Assembly (NCBI GenBank): GCA_023255735.1
Contig: JAGDVP010000008.1
Location: 43,798-107,797 of the forward strand
DNA length: 64,000 nucleotides
Source of the DNA: Halothiobacillus sp.
GTDB taxonomy: Bacteria; Pseudomonadota; Gammaproteobacteria; Halothiobacillales; Halothiobacillaceae
Direction: 5' to 3'
The first letter of the stretch is position 1, and each line of letters opens with the position of its first letter. This document shows, piece after piece, positions 20,573-31,532 of this stretch. The translations under genes and the position numbers were made by a program. The notes beneath the pieces are model-generated. The model worked only from the letters and a program-made list of their open reading frames with translations. It did no database searches and was not told where the DNA came from.

Positions 20573-20600
20573 ATTATACAAACCAAATCCGAGTGTGCAA
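20573..20600 (-). promoter_or_regulatory. Sigma70 promoter of the tRNA operon with GC-rich (stringent-type) discriminator
   Basis: Minus strand TTGCAC-N16-TATAAT followed by GCGCGCTC. Confidence 0.65.
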
Positions 20601-20685
20601 GTTTTTTTTCTTGGGCTTTGCACGGCTTACCCTTAGGAGGGTTCGGTCTGGGTGAGTAGCTTTTTGTTTTAGTTGGGCTTTATGC

Positions 20686-21775
20686 TTAGCTAGGCGGGTT
20701 TTCTTGTGACGCAGGTTCGCTGCTCTTAACGGCAGGGCGATACAATCCCATCACCAACCAATCGATTTGGGGCTGGGGTGCTTTGGCCTCTGAACACACA
20801 ATCAGCTCGCCCTTCGATGTGATCATCAGCAAAACGATACCGCGATTTTTGTAGGTGGCCTGATAGTCGTCCCAAGTAAAGCCTTCGGTCATGCGTGTGG
20901 TGACAATTTCTGCTTTTTCTTGGATGAGCTGCATTAAATCGCCCATGGAAACATGGGGGCCAAATAGGCTGCGGCCGGTAAAGGCATACGATAACCGTTG
21001 CTGCGCATTACCCGTGGCTTCTTGCTGTGTTTGCAGCACATAGACGTGGCCTGCGCCAAATTCGTGCCGATAGCGCACTGCGGCGAGGCTGTTGATTTCG
21101 GGCAGGATGGAGGTGGCGAACATATTGCCGATGCCCATTAAATCGAGCCGATTATCGGCCGCTTCTGAGACGGGGTTGCCATAAAATGTCTCCAAACCTT
21201 CCATGCGGGCTTGCCTGATTTCGCTGTAGTCGCTATCGGCGATAACGGCTCGGTAGCCCTGTTTTTTTAGGGCCCCAGCCAACCTGCGTGAAAAGACATT
21301 TGCGCCCACCAAAAGCACGCCTTTGTCTTCAGGCAATGCCTCGCCGATTAAGCGCGCCAGCGGCCGTGCCGTGAGCGATGCAGTTACCACCGTGCCCAAG
21401 ATGACGATGAAGGTGAGTGGCACTAACACTTCGGCGCCCGCAATGTTTTGCTGATCGAGCTTCAAAGCGAATAACCCTGAAATGGCTGCCGCGACGATGC
21501 CACGCGGGCCTATCCAGGCAATCATGAGCTTTTCACGCCATTTAAGGCCACTGCCGATGGTGCAAAACCAAACTTTTAACCGCCAGCGACTCCAGCGGGA
21601 ATAATCAATCGCCCAAAAGCTCGTTGGGCCGTAATAACCCGGTCATCGGCCCTAAAGCTAGGCCGATGAGCAGTAAAAATGGAATTGCGGGCACTTTAAT
21701 TCGCCACGCCAACCACTGCGCGAAAATGCCTGCCACAACAATGCCGGTTAGGGTCACCAAAATCGTTTGATGCAT
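20686..21775 (-). pseudogene. CPA1-type cation:proton antiporter with C-terminal NAD-binding (TrkA-N-like) domain, disrupted by an in-frame TGA and a large internal deletion
   Basis: N-part MHQTILVTLTGIVVAGIFAQWLAWRIKVPAIPFLLLIGLALGPMTGLLRPNELLGD then TGA then LFPLESLAV. After a junction, another frame gives WRLKVWFCTIGSGLKWREKLMIAWIGPRGIVAAAISGLFAL. Confidence 0.85.
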
Positions 21776-21818
21776 TGGGTTTGCTCTATAAAAACAGGAG
21801 AACAGATTGAATAAAAAT

Positions 21819-22904
21819 CTACGATTTTGCGCGAACAAGCCCTTGCTTTGCCGAGAATGCCAACATACGCTCTAAAGAACGCACGGCGTTTTGGCGGATG
21901 GCTTCGGGCACGAGAATCTCATGGCCGGCGGGTGTGATAAGCGCGTTGAGCACGGCCGATAAACCATTCATCGCCATCCACGGGCAATGCGCGCAAGAAA
22001 CGCAGTGGCTACCATCGCCCGTGGGCGCTTCGATTAAGGTTTTATGCGGCACGGCTTGCTGCATTTTGTAGAAAATACCGTTGTCGGTCGCCACAATGAG
22101 CTCGCTTTGCGGCCGCTCGATGGCAGCACGAATCAGCTGGCTGGTTGAACCCACCACATCGGCCAAATCCACCACCGCCTTGGGCGATTCGGGGTGCACC
22201 AGCACAGCCGCGTTGGGATGCTGGCGTTTTAAATCCAGCAAGGCTTGCGCCGCGAACTCATTGTGCACCAAGCAATCGGCTTGCCAGAGCAGCATATCCG
22301 CGCCCGTTTGCTCTTGAAGATAACGCCCCAGATGGCGATCGGGCGCCCAGAGGATTTTTTCGCCCTGCGCTTTTAAGTGCGACACAATCGCCAGCGCGTT
22401 GGAACTTGTCACCACCCAATCGGCGCGCGCTTTAACCGCCGCCGAGGTGTTGGCGTACACCACCACGGTGCGCTCAGGGTTAGCAGCGCAAAAGGCGGTG
22501 AATTCATCCGCTGGGCAGCCTAAATCAAGCGAGCATTCCGCGCTTAAAGTGGGCATAAGCACCCGTTTTTCGGGGCTTAAAATTTTCGCGGTCTCGCCCA
22601 TAAACCGCACGCCGCACACGAGCAAGGTTTTGGCCGAATGTGCGGCGCCAAACGCCGCCATATCGAGCGAATCCGATACCCGCCCGCCGGTTTCTTCAGC
22701 GAGCTTTTGCAGCGTTGCATCCACATAAAAATGCGCGATCATCACCGCATCTTGGCGGATTAATTCCGCTTTGATCTGGGTGATGAGCTCAGCTTCTTGC
22801 GTGGGTGACAATTTGGCTGCGGGCACCGTGTGGCGGGCGAGCGCATTGATGCGCGCTTGCAGCAGAGCGGGGATTTGGGTGGCGGCATCGAGCTGGGTGG
22901 ACAT
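21819..22904 (-). CDS. nadA: Quinolinate synthase
   Basis: [68 protein letters not shown]. Confidence 0.96.
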   Translation of the reverse strand: MSTQLDAATQIPALLQARINALARHTVPAAKLSPTQEAELITQIKAELIRQDAVMIAHFYVDATLQKLAEETGGRVSDSLDMAAFGAAHSAKTLLVCGVRFMGETAKILSPEKRVLMPTLSAECSLDLGCPADEFTAFCAANPERTVVVYANTSAAVKARADWVVTSSNALAIVSHLKAQGEKILWAPDRHLGRYLQEQTGADMLLWQADCLVHNEFAAQALLDLKRQHPNAAVLVHPESPKAVVDLADVVGSTSQLIRAAIERPQSELIVATDNGIFYKMQQAVPHKTLIEAPTGDGSHCVSCAHCPWMAMNGLSAVLNALITPAGHEILVPEAIRQNAVRSLERMLAFSAKQGLVRAKS

Positions 22905-23061
22905 GATCGTCTCCTAAGTAACAAATCAATGGCTTACACCATTGTTTGTGTTGCGGCATCCTACCCCAAACGGCAACGCTGAATAAATCAGCGTTTTCTT
23001 AAGTTTGAGGCCTGTGGGTTTGTATCCCCGCATCAAAGGCGCAAGGGTCGAGCCCGGCTGC

Positions 23062-24852
23062 TTACTCCGCTTTTTCGACCATAGGTTTGCGCACGCGAAT
23101 CGACAACTCTTTGAGCTGCGCTTCATCCACCTCGCCGGGGGCACTGGTGAGCAGGCAGGCCGCCGATTGCGTTTTGGGGAAGGCGATCACGTCGCGAATC
23201 GAGGTGGCACCACTCATCAGCATCACCACGCGATCAACCCCGAACGCCAGACCCGCCATGGGCGGCGCGCCGAATTTAAGCGCATCCAAGAGGAAGCCAA
23301 ATTTTTCCTGCGCTTGTTCTGGGCTAATGCCCAAAAGTTCAAACACGCGTTTTTGCAGGGTTTGATCGTGAATACGCACCGAACCGCCGCCCAGCTCAAA
23401 ACCGTTCAACACAAAATCATAGGCGCGCGAGCGCACGGCTTCGGGGTTGGTGGCAAGCAAGGCCAAATCATCCTCATTTGGCGCGGTAAACGGGTGATGA
23501 ATGGCGTAATAACGGCTATCTTTTTCATCGAATTCAAACATGGGGAAATCCGTAACCCACAGCGCGCGAAAGCCTTGCTCAACCAAGCCTAAATCTTGGC
23601 CGATTTTGACACGCAGCGCGCCCAAGGATTCATTGACGATTTTGGCTTTATCGGCACCGAAAAATACCACATCGCCCGTTTGTGCCCCGGTGCGGTGCAT
23701 GATGCCGGCAATGGCATCATCGGTTAAAAATTTGAGAATCGGCGACTGCAAGCCTTCGCGACCCGCCGCGGCATCGTTGACTTTAATGTAGGCCAAGCCT
23801 TTGGCACCGTAAATCGAGACAAACTTGGTGTAATCATCAATCGCGCTGCGGGGGAGCGCATTGCCGTTGGGCACGCGCAGGGCAGCGATACGGCCGCGTG
23901 GGTCGCGCGCAGGACCTGAGAACACTTTGAAATCCACATCGACCAATAAATCTGCCACATCCACCAATTCAAGCGGGATGCGTAAATCGGGTTTATCGGA
24001 ACCAAAGCGGCGCATAGCCTCTGCCCAAGTTAAACGCGGCAAGGGATTGGGCAGCGCTAATTCAATGGCTTGGGCGAAGATATGACGCATCATGTCTTCC
24101 ACCAGCGTCATCACTTCTTCTTCATCCAAGAAACTGGTTTCGATGTCGAGTTGGGTGAATTCGGGCTGGCGATCGGCGCGCAGGTCTTCATCGCGAAAGC
24201 ATTTCACGATTTGGTAGTAGCGCTCGATACCCGCCACCATCAGCAATTGCTTGAAAATTTGCGGCGATTGCGGCAGGGCAAAAAACTCGCCCGGATGCGT
24301 GCGCGAAGGCACGAGATAGTCCCGCGCACCCTCGGGCGTGGCGCGCGTTAATACCGGGGTTTCTACATCCATAAAGCCGGCATGATCAAGATACTGGCGC
24401 ATAGCACGGGTCACTTGATGGCGCAATTTCAGGCGCGCGAGCATCTCGGGGCGGCGCAAATCCAAATAACGGTAGCGTAAACGATGCTCCTCACTCACGC
24501 GTTCGTCGTCGATTTGAAACGGCAACGGCTCTGAGCGATTGAGCACGGTGAGCCCCAAGCCCAACACCTCAATTTGGCCGCTCACGATATTGGGGTTTTC
24601 AGTGCCGGCCGGGCGGCGGCGCACGCGGCCGCGCACTTGAATCACAAATTCACTGCGCAGGCTTTCGGCCGTGGCGAACACGGTCAGATCATCGGGATCA
24701 AACACAATTTGCACCATGCCGTCGCGGTCACGTAAATCCACAAAAATCACCCCGCCGTGGTCGCGGCGGCGATTCACCCAGCCCACCAGGGTAATTTCTT
24801 GATCTAAAAGCGCCAAATCAACTTGGCCCGCCGTGTGGCTACGCATACTCAT
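23062..24852 (-). CDS. aspS: Aspartyl-tRNA synthetase (start reassigned to about 24852 or 24846)
   Basis: [98 protein letters not shown]. Confidence 0.97.
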   Translation of the reverse strand: MSMRSHTAGQVDLALLDQEITLVGWVNRRRDHGGVIFVDLRDRDGMVQIVFDPDDLTVFATAESLRSEFVIQVRGRVRRRPAGTENPNIVSGQIEVLGLGLTVLNRSEPLPFQIDDERVSEEHRLRYRYLDLRRPEMLARLKLRHQVTRAMRQYLDHAGFMDVETPVLTRATPEGARDYLVPSRTHPGEFFALPQSPQIFKQLLMVAGIERYYQIVKCFRDEDLRADRQPEFTQLDIETSFLDEEEVMTLVEDMMRHIFAQAIELALPNPLPRLTWAEAMRRFGSDKPDLRIPLELVDVADLLVDVDFKVFSGPARDPRGRIAALRVPNGNALPRSAIDDYTKFVSIYGAKGLAYIKVNDAAAGREGLQSPILKFLTDDAIAGIMHRTGAQTGDVVFFGADKAKIVNESLGALRVKIGQDLGLVEQGFRALWVTDFPMFEFDEKDSRYYAIHHPFTAPNEDDLALLATNPEAVRSRAYDFVLNGFELGGGSVRIHDQTLQKRVFELLGISPEQAQEKFGFLLDALKFGAPPMAGLAFGVDRVVMLMSGATSIRDVIAFPKTQSAACLLTSAPGEVDEAQLKELSIRVRKPMVEKAE

Positions 24853-24892
24853 GAGGGGGTTATTCCGTGCAAAATTCAAATAGGGCGGCAGT

Positions 24893-25570
24893 TTAGCCGG
24901 ATACGCTCGGGTTTTCGAGTGGGGATTGCGCAGGCTGTACGCGCGATACGTAGTTTTTCGGGGTGACGACACCGAGCGAAATGACCATGCGAAAGCCTTC
25001 TTCCACGCTCATATCCAGCGGGATAATTTCATGTTCGGGCACCATAATGACAAAGCCAGAGGTGGGATTGGGCGCGGTAGGCACAAACACCGTGATGACT
25101 TTTTGCGCGGTTTTTTCTTGCACTTCGCCCACCGGATCACCCGCTAAAAACGCCAGCGACCAGCAATCTTTGCGCGGATACTCCACCAGCACCACCTGCC
25201 GAAATGAGCGCGAATCTTGCGAGACAAAGGTTTCAATCACCTGTTTTACCGCCGAGTACACACTGCGCACCAGCGGAATACGATTCAAAACCGACTCGCC
25301 GAAAGTGATGAGCTTGCGCCCTAAAAAATTGGCTACCAAGGCGCCGGTTAATAAAACCAAAAACACGGCCAGCACGGCGCCTAAACCGGGAATATTAAAA
25401 CCGAACACCGCCTCGGGGCGGTAGGCGGGCGGTAAGAACAAAATGGTTTGATCCATGAAGCTGACAATCGCATTAATCACCCAGAACGTAATGGCCAGCG
25501 GCGCCCAAACGAGCACGCCAGCCACCAGCCATTTGCGCGTTGTCGATACTTTACGGTGCACATCACTCAT
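24893..25570 (-). CDS. DUF502 family membrane protein
   Basis: [85 protein letters not shown]. Confidence 0.9.
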   Translation of the reverse strand: MSDVHRKVSTTRKWLVAGVLVWAPLAITFWVINAIVSFMDQTILFLPPAYRPEAVFGFNIPGLGAVLAVFLVLLTGALVANFLGRKLITFGESVLNRIPLVRSVYSAVKQVIETFVSQDSRSFRQVVLVEYPRKDCWSLAFLAGDPVGEVQEKTAQKVITVFVPTAPNPTSGFVIMVPEHEIIPLDMSVEEGFRMVISLGVVTPKNYVSRVQPAQSPLENPSVSG

Positions 25571-25580
25571 CGGTTCACAC

Positions 25581-26045
25581 TCAACTTAAAACCCCAACCC
25601 GAATAAAAGAAGCCAGCACCACGAGCAAACTTAAACTCGCCACCATTGTGAGCGGGGTGCGAAGGCCAAGATACACGCTGGCCGAATCCACCGCGACCAG
25701 CGTGGCGCGATCGACCTTCCAGCTTAATAACAGCAATAAAATCAGCAGCGTTAACGACACCACAGGCCAGGGAATCAAGACGATAGCCCAAGCCATCAGC
25801 GCAGGGCTCACCCCCCAAAGCAACCTCTTGTATTCGCTGGCACCCGCTTTCGCTATCGCCACCCCCCAGTGCACCCCGCCTAAAAAAGAGAGGATAACGG
25901 CGGCATAAATTTCAACGGCTTGCACCCACAGCGCATGCGTGGATGGAGCCAAGCCCCAGCTTGCCGCGGCCAGCCCAATAAAGGGGATTAACCCGGCAAA
26001 ACCCAATAAAACCAGCAAAGATCGGCTCATAGTTGGCTTATTCAC
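25581..26045 (-). CDS. DUF3429 family membrane protein
   Basis: LLGFAGLIPFIGLA, YAAVILSFLGGVHWGVAIA, GVSPALMAWAIVL. Confidence 0.8.
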   Translation of the reverse strand: MNKPTMSRSLLVLLGFAGLIPFIGLAAASWGLAPSTHALWVQAVEIYAAVILSFLGGVHWGVAIAKAGASEYKRLLWGVSPALMAWAIVLIPWPVVSLTLLILLLLLSWKVDRATLVAVDSASVYLGLRTPLTMVASLSLLVVLASFIRVGVLS

Positions 26046-26118
26046 TCACCTAGGGATGAAACACGCCAATGAGTTTGCCACAAATATCCTCGGCATACCG
26101 GCCTGATTTCGTGCGCAT

Positions 26119-26158
26119 AAAAAACCGCCGCCCCAAAGATAGGGGCATGCGGCGGGTT
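26119..26158 (-). terminator. Rho-independent terminator downstream of the chemotaxis receptor gene
   Basis: Minus strand AACCCGCCGCATGCCCCTATCTTTGGGGCGGCGGTTTTTTA. Confidence 0.7.
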
Positions 26159-26176
26159 TGGGCAATGCTTGTAAAA

Positions 26177-28186
26177 CTAAATCTTAAATTGCGCAACCAA
26201 GCTCGATAACGCGTGCGCTTGGGCGGCGACATCGGTGCCGGCGTGCGAGATTTCGCCCCCGCGCGCCGCAGTGGCACTGGCGGTTACATTGATCGATTCA
26301 ATGTTTTGCTTCATGCCGCTTGCAACCGCTGTTTGCTCCTCGGCGGCAGCGGCAATGCGCACACTCATATCGCTTAACTTGCCAAAGCTTTGGCTGATAT
26401 TTTCGAGCATCTCATTGGCTTGGGTTATTGCATCCAAACTTTGATGGCTGACTTTGCGGCCATCGCCCATCGCCGCCACGGCCTGATTTGCGCCGGTTTG
26501 TAGCTGATTAATAATGCTTGAAATTTCTTGTGTGGAGCGCTGCGTGCGGGTAGCGAGCGAGCGCACCTCTTCTGCTACCACCGCAAACCCTCGCCCCTGC
26601 TCGCCCGCGCGCGCGGCTTCAATGGCGGCATTAAGTGCCAGCAAGTTGGTTTGGTCGGCAATCCCCCGGATCACATCCAGCACTTTGCCGATCACCTGGC
26701 TTTGCGTCGAGAGCTCTTGGATTTTGCCTTCAGCCAAGGATAAAACTTCGTCTAGCTGCGCGGCACTTTGCGTGCTCACCTGCACTTTAGTGAGCCCTTC
26801 ATGCAGCTGCTCGTTGGCCGATTGCACGGCAGCGCTGGCTGTTTCGGCACTGCGCGCCACGTCGGTTGCGGCTTCCAGCGTTTGGCTCATTCCCGTCACC
26901 AAGGCTTCGGTATCGCGCGCCTGACGGGTTGCACCGATTTGCGCTTGCGCCGAGGTGTTCTTAAGGCGGCTGGCCGATTCATTTAATGCCTGCGTGGTTG
27001 AAACAACTTGGGTCACCAGTTGATGCGCCGTTTGCGCAAAGGTGTTGAACGCCAGGCTCACCTCGGCAATTTCATCTTGGCCGTTAATGGGCAAACGGCG
27101 GGTTAAATCGCCATCCCCTTCGGCAATATCGCGCATGCGCTCGGCCACACGCCGCAGCGGCGATGAAATACTCAACATAGACAGCAGCGCTAAAATACCC
27201 ACCACCACAATCCCCAACACCACAAGCCCCACTTGGCCTTGGGTGATGCGGGTAATGGTGGCATCTAAAACCTGCGATTGGCCATCGATTTGCTGGCGCT
27301 GGCGATCAACAATCGCTTGCACCGTGGCTTCAACTTGGCTAAAGGCGGGGTCAAGCTCGGTGCGCACTAAATAGGCATCCATCCGCCACTCGGGTGATTT
27401 TTGCAGGGCAAAGGCTTTATCTGCCTGCGTGATGAATTCGGGTAATTTCTTGAGCAATTGATCAATCGCATCTTGCTGCTCGAAGGTTAAAATAGGGCCG
27501 TAGTTTTTATTAATTTCTTGCGTGCGCTTCAAGGTTTCAGCCGAATACAGCGTGAAATTATTTTCAAGCGCGGGGCTACGAAATGCCATAAAACCGCGCA
27601 AGCCGGCCACCACATCGCCCCATTCACCGCGCAGGCGGGCTAAATCCAGCACCAAGGGTCGGCGGGGGATGTTGCCGGCCTCGGCATCGGCTTCGGCACT
27701 AATTAAGGTGCTCATGAGCCCCGAAATTTGAATCGCCATCGGGTTCACATTCTGGTTGGCGTACTCCATGCCGGGCAGGTTCTGCTTATCGTCGGCCGAA
27801 ATTTCCATCACCCGATCGGCCTTGGCAACAAACTGCTTAAGCTCGGCATCAAGGGTATCCATCTGGCTATTGGTGTGCTGCTTCAACAAGGCTTGTGCTT
27901 TGCCGATGCCGGCAATCGCCGCATCAAAGCGCGCACGATCCGATGGGCTTTTGCTCTGCAAAAACAAACCAACCGAAGCCATCGACCGCTCAAGCTGGAT
28001 GCGAATGGCATCGGCGGCAAAGGCCGCAGGCTGGCGCTGCTCAATCACCTCGGTCGCAACCCCTTTGATGCGCCCCATGTTTAAGTAGGTGAGCACCGCC
28101 ATCGAAAACAGCACGAGCAAAATCAGGCCATAACCAAACAAATTTTTTTGCGCAATCGAAAAGCGGGCAATCCAGTGACTCATCAA
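26177..28186 (-). CDS. Methyl-accepting chemotaxis protein
   Basis: TM, HAMP ([28 protein letters not shown]) and signalling hairpin [51 protein letters not shown]. Confidence 0.96.
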   Translation of the reverse strand: MMSHWIARFSIAQKNLFGYGLILLVLFSMAVLTYLNMGRIKGVATEVIEQRQPAAFAADAIRIQLERSMASVGLFLQSKSPSDRARFDAAIAGIGKAQALLKQHTNSQMDTLDAELKQFVAKADRVMEISADDKQNLPGMEYANQNVNPMAIQISGLMSTLISAEADAEAGNIPRRPLVLDLARLRGEWGDVVAGLRGFMAFRSPALENNFTLYSAETLKRTQEINKNYGPILTFEQQDAIDQLLKKLPEFITQADKAFALQKSPEWRMDAYLVRTELDPAFSQVEATVQAIVDRQRQQIDGQSQVLDATITRITQGQVGLVVLGIVVVGILALLSMLSISSPLRRVAERMRDIAEGDGDLTRRLPINGQDEIAEVSLAFNTFAQTAHQLVTQVVSTTQALNESASRLKNTSAQAQIGATRQARDTEALVTGMSQTLEAATDVARSAETASAAVQSANEQLHEGLTKVQVSTQSAAQLDEVLSLAEGKIQELSTQSQVIGKVLDVIRGIADQTNLLALNAAIEAARAGEQGRGFAVVAEEVRSLATRTQRSTQEISSIINQLQTGANQAVAAMGDGRKVSHQSLDAITQANEMLENISQSFGKLSDMSVRIAAAAEEQTAVASGMKQNIESINVTASATAARGGEISHAGTDVAAQAHALSSLVAQFKI

Positions 28187-28281
28187 AGCGGTTCCTTAAA
28201 TTTATAGTTAACCCAAGCTAAAAGAGGGTGCTGTTTTGCTATCGGCGGTCGCGGCTTAAACTTGAATCCAAACCGCCCGCC

Positions 28282-28902
28282 CTACCACCAATATTCAGGG
28301 TAGGCGCGTTTAGGGGCGAGATTATTAAAAACCAACGCCACGCCCAACAACACCAAGGGCGCCATTAAGCCGGGAAACAGCACAAACCCATAGCCCATGG
28401 CGTGCACCTGCGGGCTGCCGATTACCGCGACCAATGCCGTGGCGCCGCCCGGCGGGTGCAGGGTGCGGGTGGCGTGCATCAAGGCAATGGCCAACCCCAC
28501 CGCCAAGGCGGGCGCAAGCACCTGCACCATCAGCAGGAGCAAAAGCGGCGAAACACCCCACGCAGGAGCCAGTGCATCCACGAGCACTGCGTGCACGCTC
28601 ACGCCCACCAAGGCCGATAACGCATGCCCGCCAATTAAGTTGCGCGGTTGCGCTAAGGGGCTGCGAATGGCGCCGAATACCAACACCGCCGAGGCGCCGA
28701 TGGAGCCGATAATCAACACCCGATCGAATCCACTAAAAACCAGCGCGCATAACCCCACGCCCAAAAGGCCAATAAACCCGCCTAAGCCCGACAAGACGAT
28801 TTCAGATAACGACACACGCGGCGGCGAGCCATGGCTGCGCCCGCGCCATTTATGCCAGAACGTGCGCCACGCGCTGGGCGGCGGCGATTCGCTCATAGCC
28901 AA
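28282..28902 (-). CDS. HPP family membrane protein
   Basis: IGASAVLVFGAIRSPLAQPRNLIGGHALSALVGV, HPPGGATALVAV. Confidence 0.92.
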   Translation of the reverse strand: MAMSESPPPSAWRTFWHKWRGRSHGSPPRVSLSEIVLSGLGGFIGLLGVGLCALVFSGFDRVLIIGSIGASAVLVFGAIRSPLAQPRNLIGGHALSALVGVSVHAVLVDALAPAWGVSPLLLLLMVQVLAPALAVGLAIALMHATRTLHPPGGATALVAVIGSPQVHAMGYGFVLFPGLMAPLVLLGVALVFNNLAPKRAYPEYWW

Positions 28903-29555
28903 TCATCCCAATGAAAACGCTCAAAAAAATCGCGCCGCATTACCACACCAATCAAGCGGTTGCCCTCATCCACCACCGGCAGACGTTTTTCTTCCACGGC
29001 ATGAAACGCACGGGCAATATCAACAAAACTGCCTGCGGCATTAAGCACCGTGGCGGGCGTGGTCATCACCTCGCGCACGGTGGTGGCCTCGCAGTAATCA
29101 AGAAACCGTTGATCGTGCGCCATAAGCCGAAAAACAAGGGCGAAAAACGTATCGGCACCATACCCTTGCAAAAAATTCCACTCGCTGACATCGCCCAACA
29201 CACAGCCCTGCTCATCGACCACGGGTAAGGTGTGGGCATGCATCAAGGCCATCTGCTCGGCGGCTTGGGTAAGCGTTTGCGTGGGACGCAAGGCCGATAC
29301 ATCGCGGCGCATCAGGTGCGACACATCCATTTTTGAGAATAGGCGTTGTAGGGCGTGCTCGTGGGCGAGGGTGTAAATTTCCCGAAAATCATCCAAGGTG
29401 ATGTCGATATAACCCGACATCGAGCGCAGGGCGGCAAGCACATCTTCATCGGGTAATCGGGCGCTGGGGGATTCGCTCATGGGCGGCTCCTGCCAAAAAA
29501 GAAGTGGCGCATCATAGCGAGCAAGGCTAAGCAGGGTGAAGTCAAAAAGCCCCAA
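28893..29555 (-). CDS. CBS-domain protein
   Basis: Paired CBS motifs MRRDVSALRPTQTLTQAAEQMALMHAHTLPVVDEQGCVLGDVS and VREVMTTPATVLNAAGSFVDIARAFHAVEEKRLPVVDEGNRLIGVVMRRDFF; overlaps the HPP gene. Confidence 0.9.
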   Translation of the reverse strand: MGLFDFTLLSLARYDAPLLFWQEPPMSESPSARLPDEDVLAALRSMSGYIDITLDDFREIYTLAHEHALQRLFSKMDVSHLMRRDVSALRPTQTLTQAAEQMALMHAHTLPVVDEQGCVLGDVSEWNFLQGYGADTFFALVFRLMAHDQRFLDYCEATTVREVMTTPATVLNAAGSFVDIARAFHAVEEKRLPVVDEGNRLIGVVMRRDFFERFHWDDWL

Positions 29556-29589
29556 GGCATCCCAAAGATTTTTTATCTAAGCGCTCACG

Positions 29590-29784
29590 TTAAATGGGTT
29601 TAGCACTGATGCCGTGCATTAAAAAAGCCACAAACCCCGCCACGCCGAAAAGAATAAGCACCACCACCAGCCATTCTGAACTGCTGCCCTTGCGGCTCTC
29701 GCGCAGCATGTGCCCCGCGCGCGGCCATAAAAACACGAGCATCACCACGATAAAAATCGCCGACATGATTTTCATCCAATCCAT
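29590..29784 (-). CDS. Small membrane protein (start reassigned to 29784, MDWMKIM)
   Basis: MDWMKIMSAIFIVVMLVFLWPRAGHMLRESRKGSSSEWLVVVLILFGVAGFVAFLMHGISAKPI; two TM segments. The longer ORF would overlap the terminator at 29820-29845. Confidence 0.65.
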   Translation of the reverse strand: MDWMKIMSAIFIVVMLVFLWPRAGHMLRESRKGSSSEWLVVVLILFGVAGFVAFLMHGISAKPI

Positions 29785-29819
29785 CGCGCACCCCGCTCTA
29801 ATCTGCCTGCATCTAAAAC

Positions 29820-29845
29820 AAAAAGCCCCGTTCAACGGGGCTTTT
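29820..29845 (-). terminator. Rho-independent terminator of the BI-1 family gene
   Basis: AAAAGCCCCGTTGAACGGGGCTTTTTG on the minus strand. Confidence 0.8.
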
Positions 29846-29879
29846 AAGCACAATGAAACCCGCCTTGAATCGCGCTGAA

Positions 29880-30545
29880 TTAATCTCGACTTGCGCCCAG
29901 CAAATTCAACAAGCTCACGAAGATGTTGTAAATATTAAGGTATAAGCTCACGGTCATCACCAGATAATTATCTTCGCCGCCATTCACCATGCGGCTGGTA
30001 TCAAACAAGATAAACCCGCTCATGAGCAGAATAACCGCCGCAGACAAGGCCATCGATAAGGCAGGCAAATGGAAGAACAAATTACCGAGCATCGCCAGCA
30101 ACACCACAATCAAGCCGACCATTAAAAAACCGCCCATAAACGAAAAATCGCGCCGCGTGGTGAGCGCATAAGCCGATAGCGCCAAGAAAATCGCACCCGT
30201 GCCGCCCAGCGCGGTCATCACGATTTGATCGCCCCCCTCCATGTGCAGGTAGTAGTTAATGGTCGGGCCCAAACCCAGCCCCATCAAGCCAGTAATGGCA
30301 AATACCGTCAGCAAGCCCGCGCTTGAGTTCGCGGTGCGCGGCAGCACAAACCAAATTAAGGCCATTGAACCAAACATGGCCACCAATGAAATCATGTTGG
30401 GCACGCGCAACCACATGGCCACGCCCGCCATCGCAGCACTCCAAACTAAAGTCAGCGACAGCATTAAATACGTATTACGAATCAGCTGGTTGGTGGCAAG
30501 CAACGATTCACTTCGGCCGGTCACGGTGGGATTTTGCAGACTCAT
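29880..30545 (-). CDS. Bax inhibitor-1/YccA family protein
   Basis: About 7 TM; NTYLMLSLTLVWSAAMAGVAM, ALGGTGAIFLALSAYALTTRRDFSFMGGFL, VSLYLNIYNIFVSLLNLLGASRD. Confidence 0.95.
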   Translation of the reverse strand: MSLQNPTVTGRSESLLATNQLIRNTYLMLSLTLVWSAAMAGVAMWLRVPNMISLVAMFGSMALIWFVLPRTANSSAGLLTVFAITGLMGLGLGPTINYYLHMEGGDQIVMTALGGTGAIFLALSAYALTTRRDFSFMGGFLMVGLIVVLLAMLGNLFFHLPALSMALSAAVILLMSGFILFDTSRMVNGGEDNYLVMTVSLYLNIYNIFVSLLNLLGASRD

Positions 30546-30650
30546 GGTGCGCTCCTATAAAAATCGAACATGGTTTTAGGACACAATAGCACACCCTCAA
30601 GTTCAATGAAGCGGCGCGGCAGGTTCAGTTTGGGCTAACATGGCAATCCG

Positions 30651-31532
30651 TTGTTAAAAGGTAGCTTGTTTGTGGCCAAACCCCCGATTGTTGCACGATC
30701 TATTTTAATTACCGGTTGCTCTTCGGGCATTGGCTTGTGCGTGGCGCGCGGCTTGGCTGATCGCGGCCACCGGGTGGTTGCCAGCGTGCGCGATGCTGAT
30801 GATGTTGCCCGCTGGCCGCATCCCGACATTCCCGTGGTTTGGCTGGATTTAAATGATGACGCCTCAATCGACGCGGGGCTTGCCGCCACGCTTAAAGTTA
30901 CGGGCGGTCGCTTGGATGCGCTTTTTAATAATGGCGCGTTTGGCCTGCCCGGCGCGGTGGAGGATTTATCCCGCGATGCCTTGCGCGCCCAATTTGAAAC
31001 CAATGTGTTCGGCTGGCAAGTGCTCACCAATCGGGTGATTCCGCTCATGCGCGCGCAAGGCTTTGGTCGCATCATTCAAAACAGCTCCGTGCTAGGCTTT
31101 GCCGCCCTACCGTTTCGCGGCGCGTACGTGGCCAGTAAATTTGCGTTGGAAGGCTTAAGTGACACCCTGCGCATGGAATTAAAAGGCACAGGCATTGCGG
31201 TCAGCCTGATTGAACCTGGGCCCATCGAATCGCGCTTTCGTGCCAATGCCCAAGCCGCTTTCACCCGGTTTATTCCGCTTGAAACCTCGGTGCATGCCAA
31301 TGCCTATCAAAAGCAACTGGCGCGCTTGAGTAAACCAGGGCCGGCAGCACCCTTTACCCTGCCGCCCGAAGCCGTGCTAAAGCGGGTGATTCACGCACTA
31401 GAATCCCCCCGCCCCCAAGCACGCTATCCGGTTACGGTGCCCACGTATTTGTTTGCCACCTTGCGCCGCCTGCTGCCCACCCGCGCGATGGATTGGGTGC
31501 TTTTGCAAGCCTCGGGCGGAGGGCGGCGCTAA
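30651..31532 (+). CDS. Short-chain dehydrogenase/reductase (SDR)
   Basis: ILITGCSSGIGLCVARGLADRGHRVVASVR, NNGAFGLPGAVED, YVASKFALEGLSDTLRMEL. Confidence 0.93.
   Translation: MLKGSLFVAKPPIVARSILITGCSSGIGLCVARGLADRGHRVVASVRDADDVARWPHPDIPVVWLDLNDDASIDAGLAATLKVTGGRLDALFNNGAFGLPGAVEDLSRDALRAQFETNVFGWQVLTNRVIPLMRAQGFGRIIQNSSVLGFAALPFRGAYVASKFALEGLSDTLRMELKGTGIAVSLIEPGPIESRFRANAQAAFTRFIPLETSVHANAYQKQLARLSKPGPAAPFTLPPEAVLKRVIHALESPRPQARYPVTVPTYLFATLRRLLPTRAMDWVLLQASGGGRR

Noticed and set aside
21605-21607. In-frame TGA in the antiporter as possible selenocysteine/recoding
   Set aside because: Followed within a few codons by loss of the family alignment, a deletion and frame change; simple pseudogenisation explains it better.
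22926-23144. 72-aa minus-strand ORF between nadA and aspS
   Set aside because: Overlaps the aspS C-terminus in a different frame; no motif.
23005-23592. 195-aa plus-strand ORF opposite aspS
   Set aside because: Antisense shadow of aspS with no recognisable domain.
28397-29044. 215-aa plus-strand ORF opposite the HPP/CBS genes
   Set aside because: Antisense shadow ORF; composition artefactual and spans two real genes.
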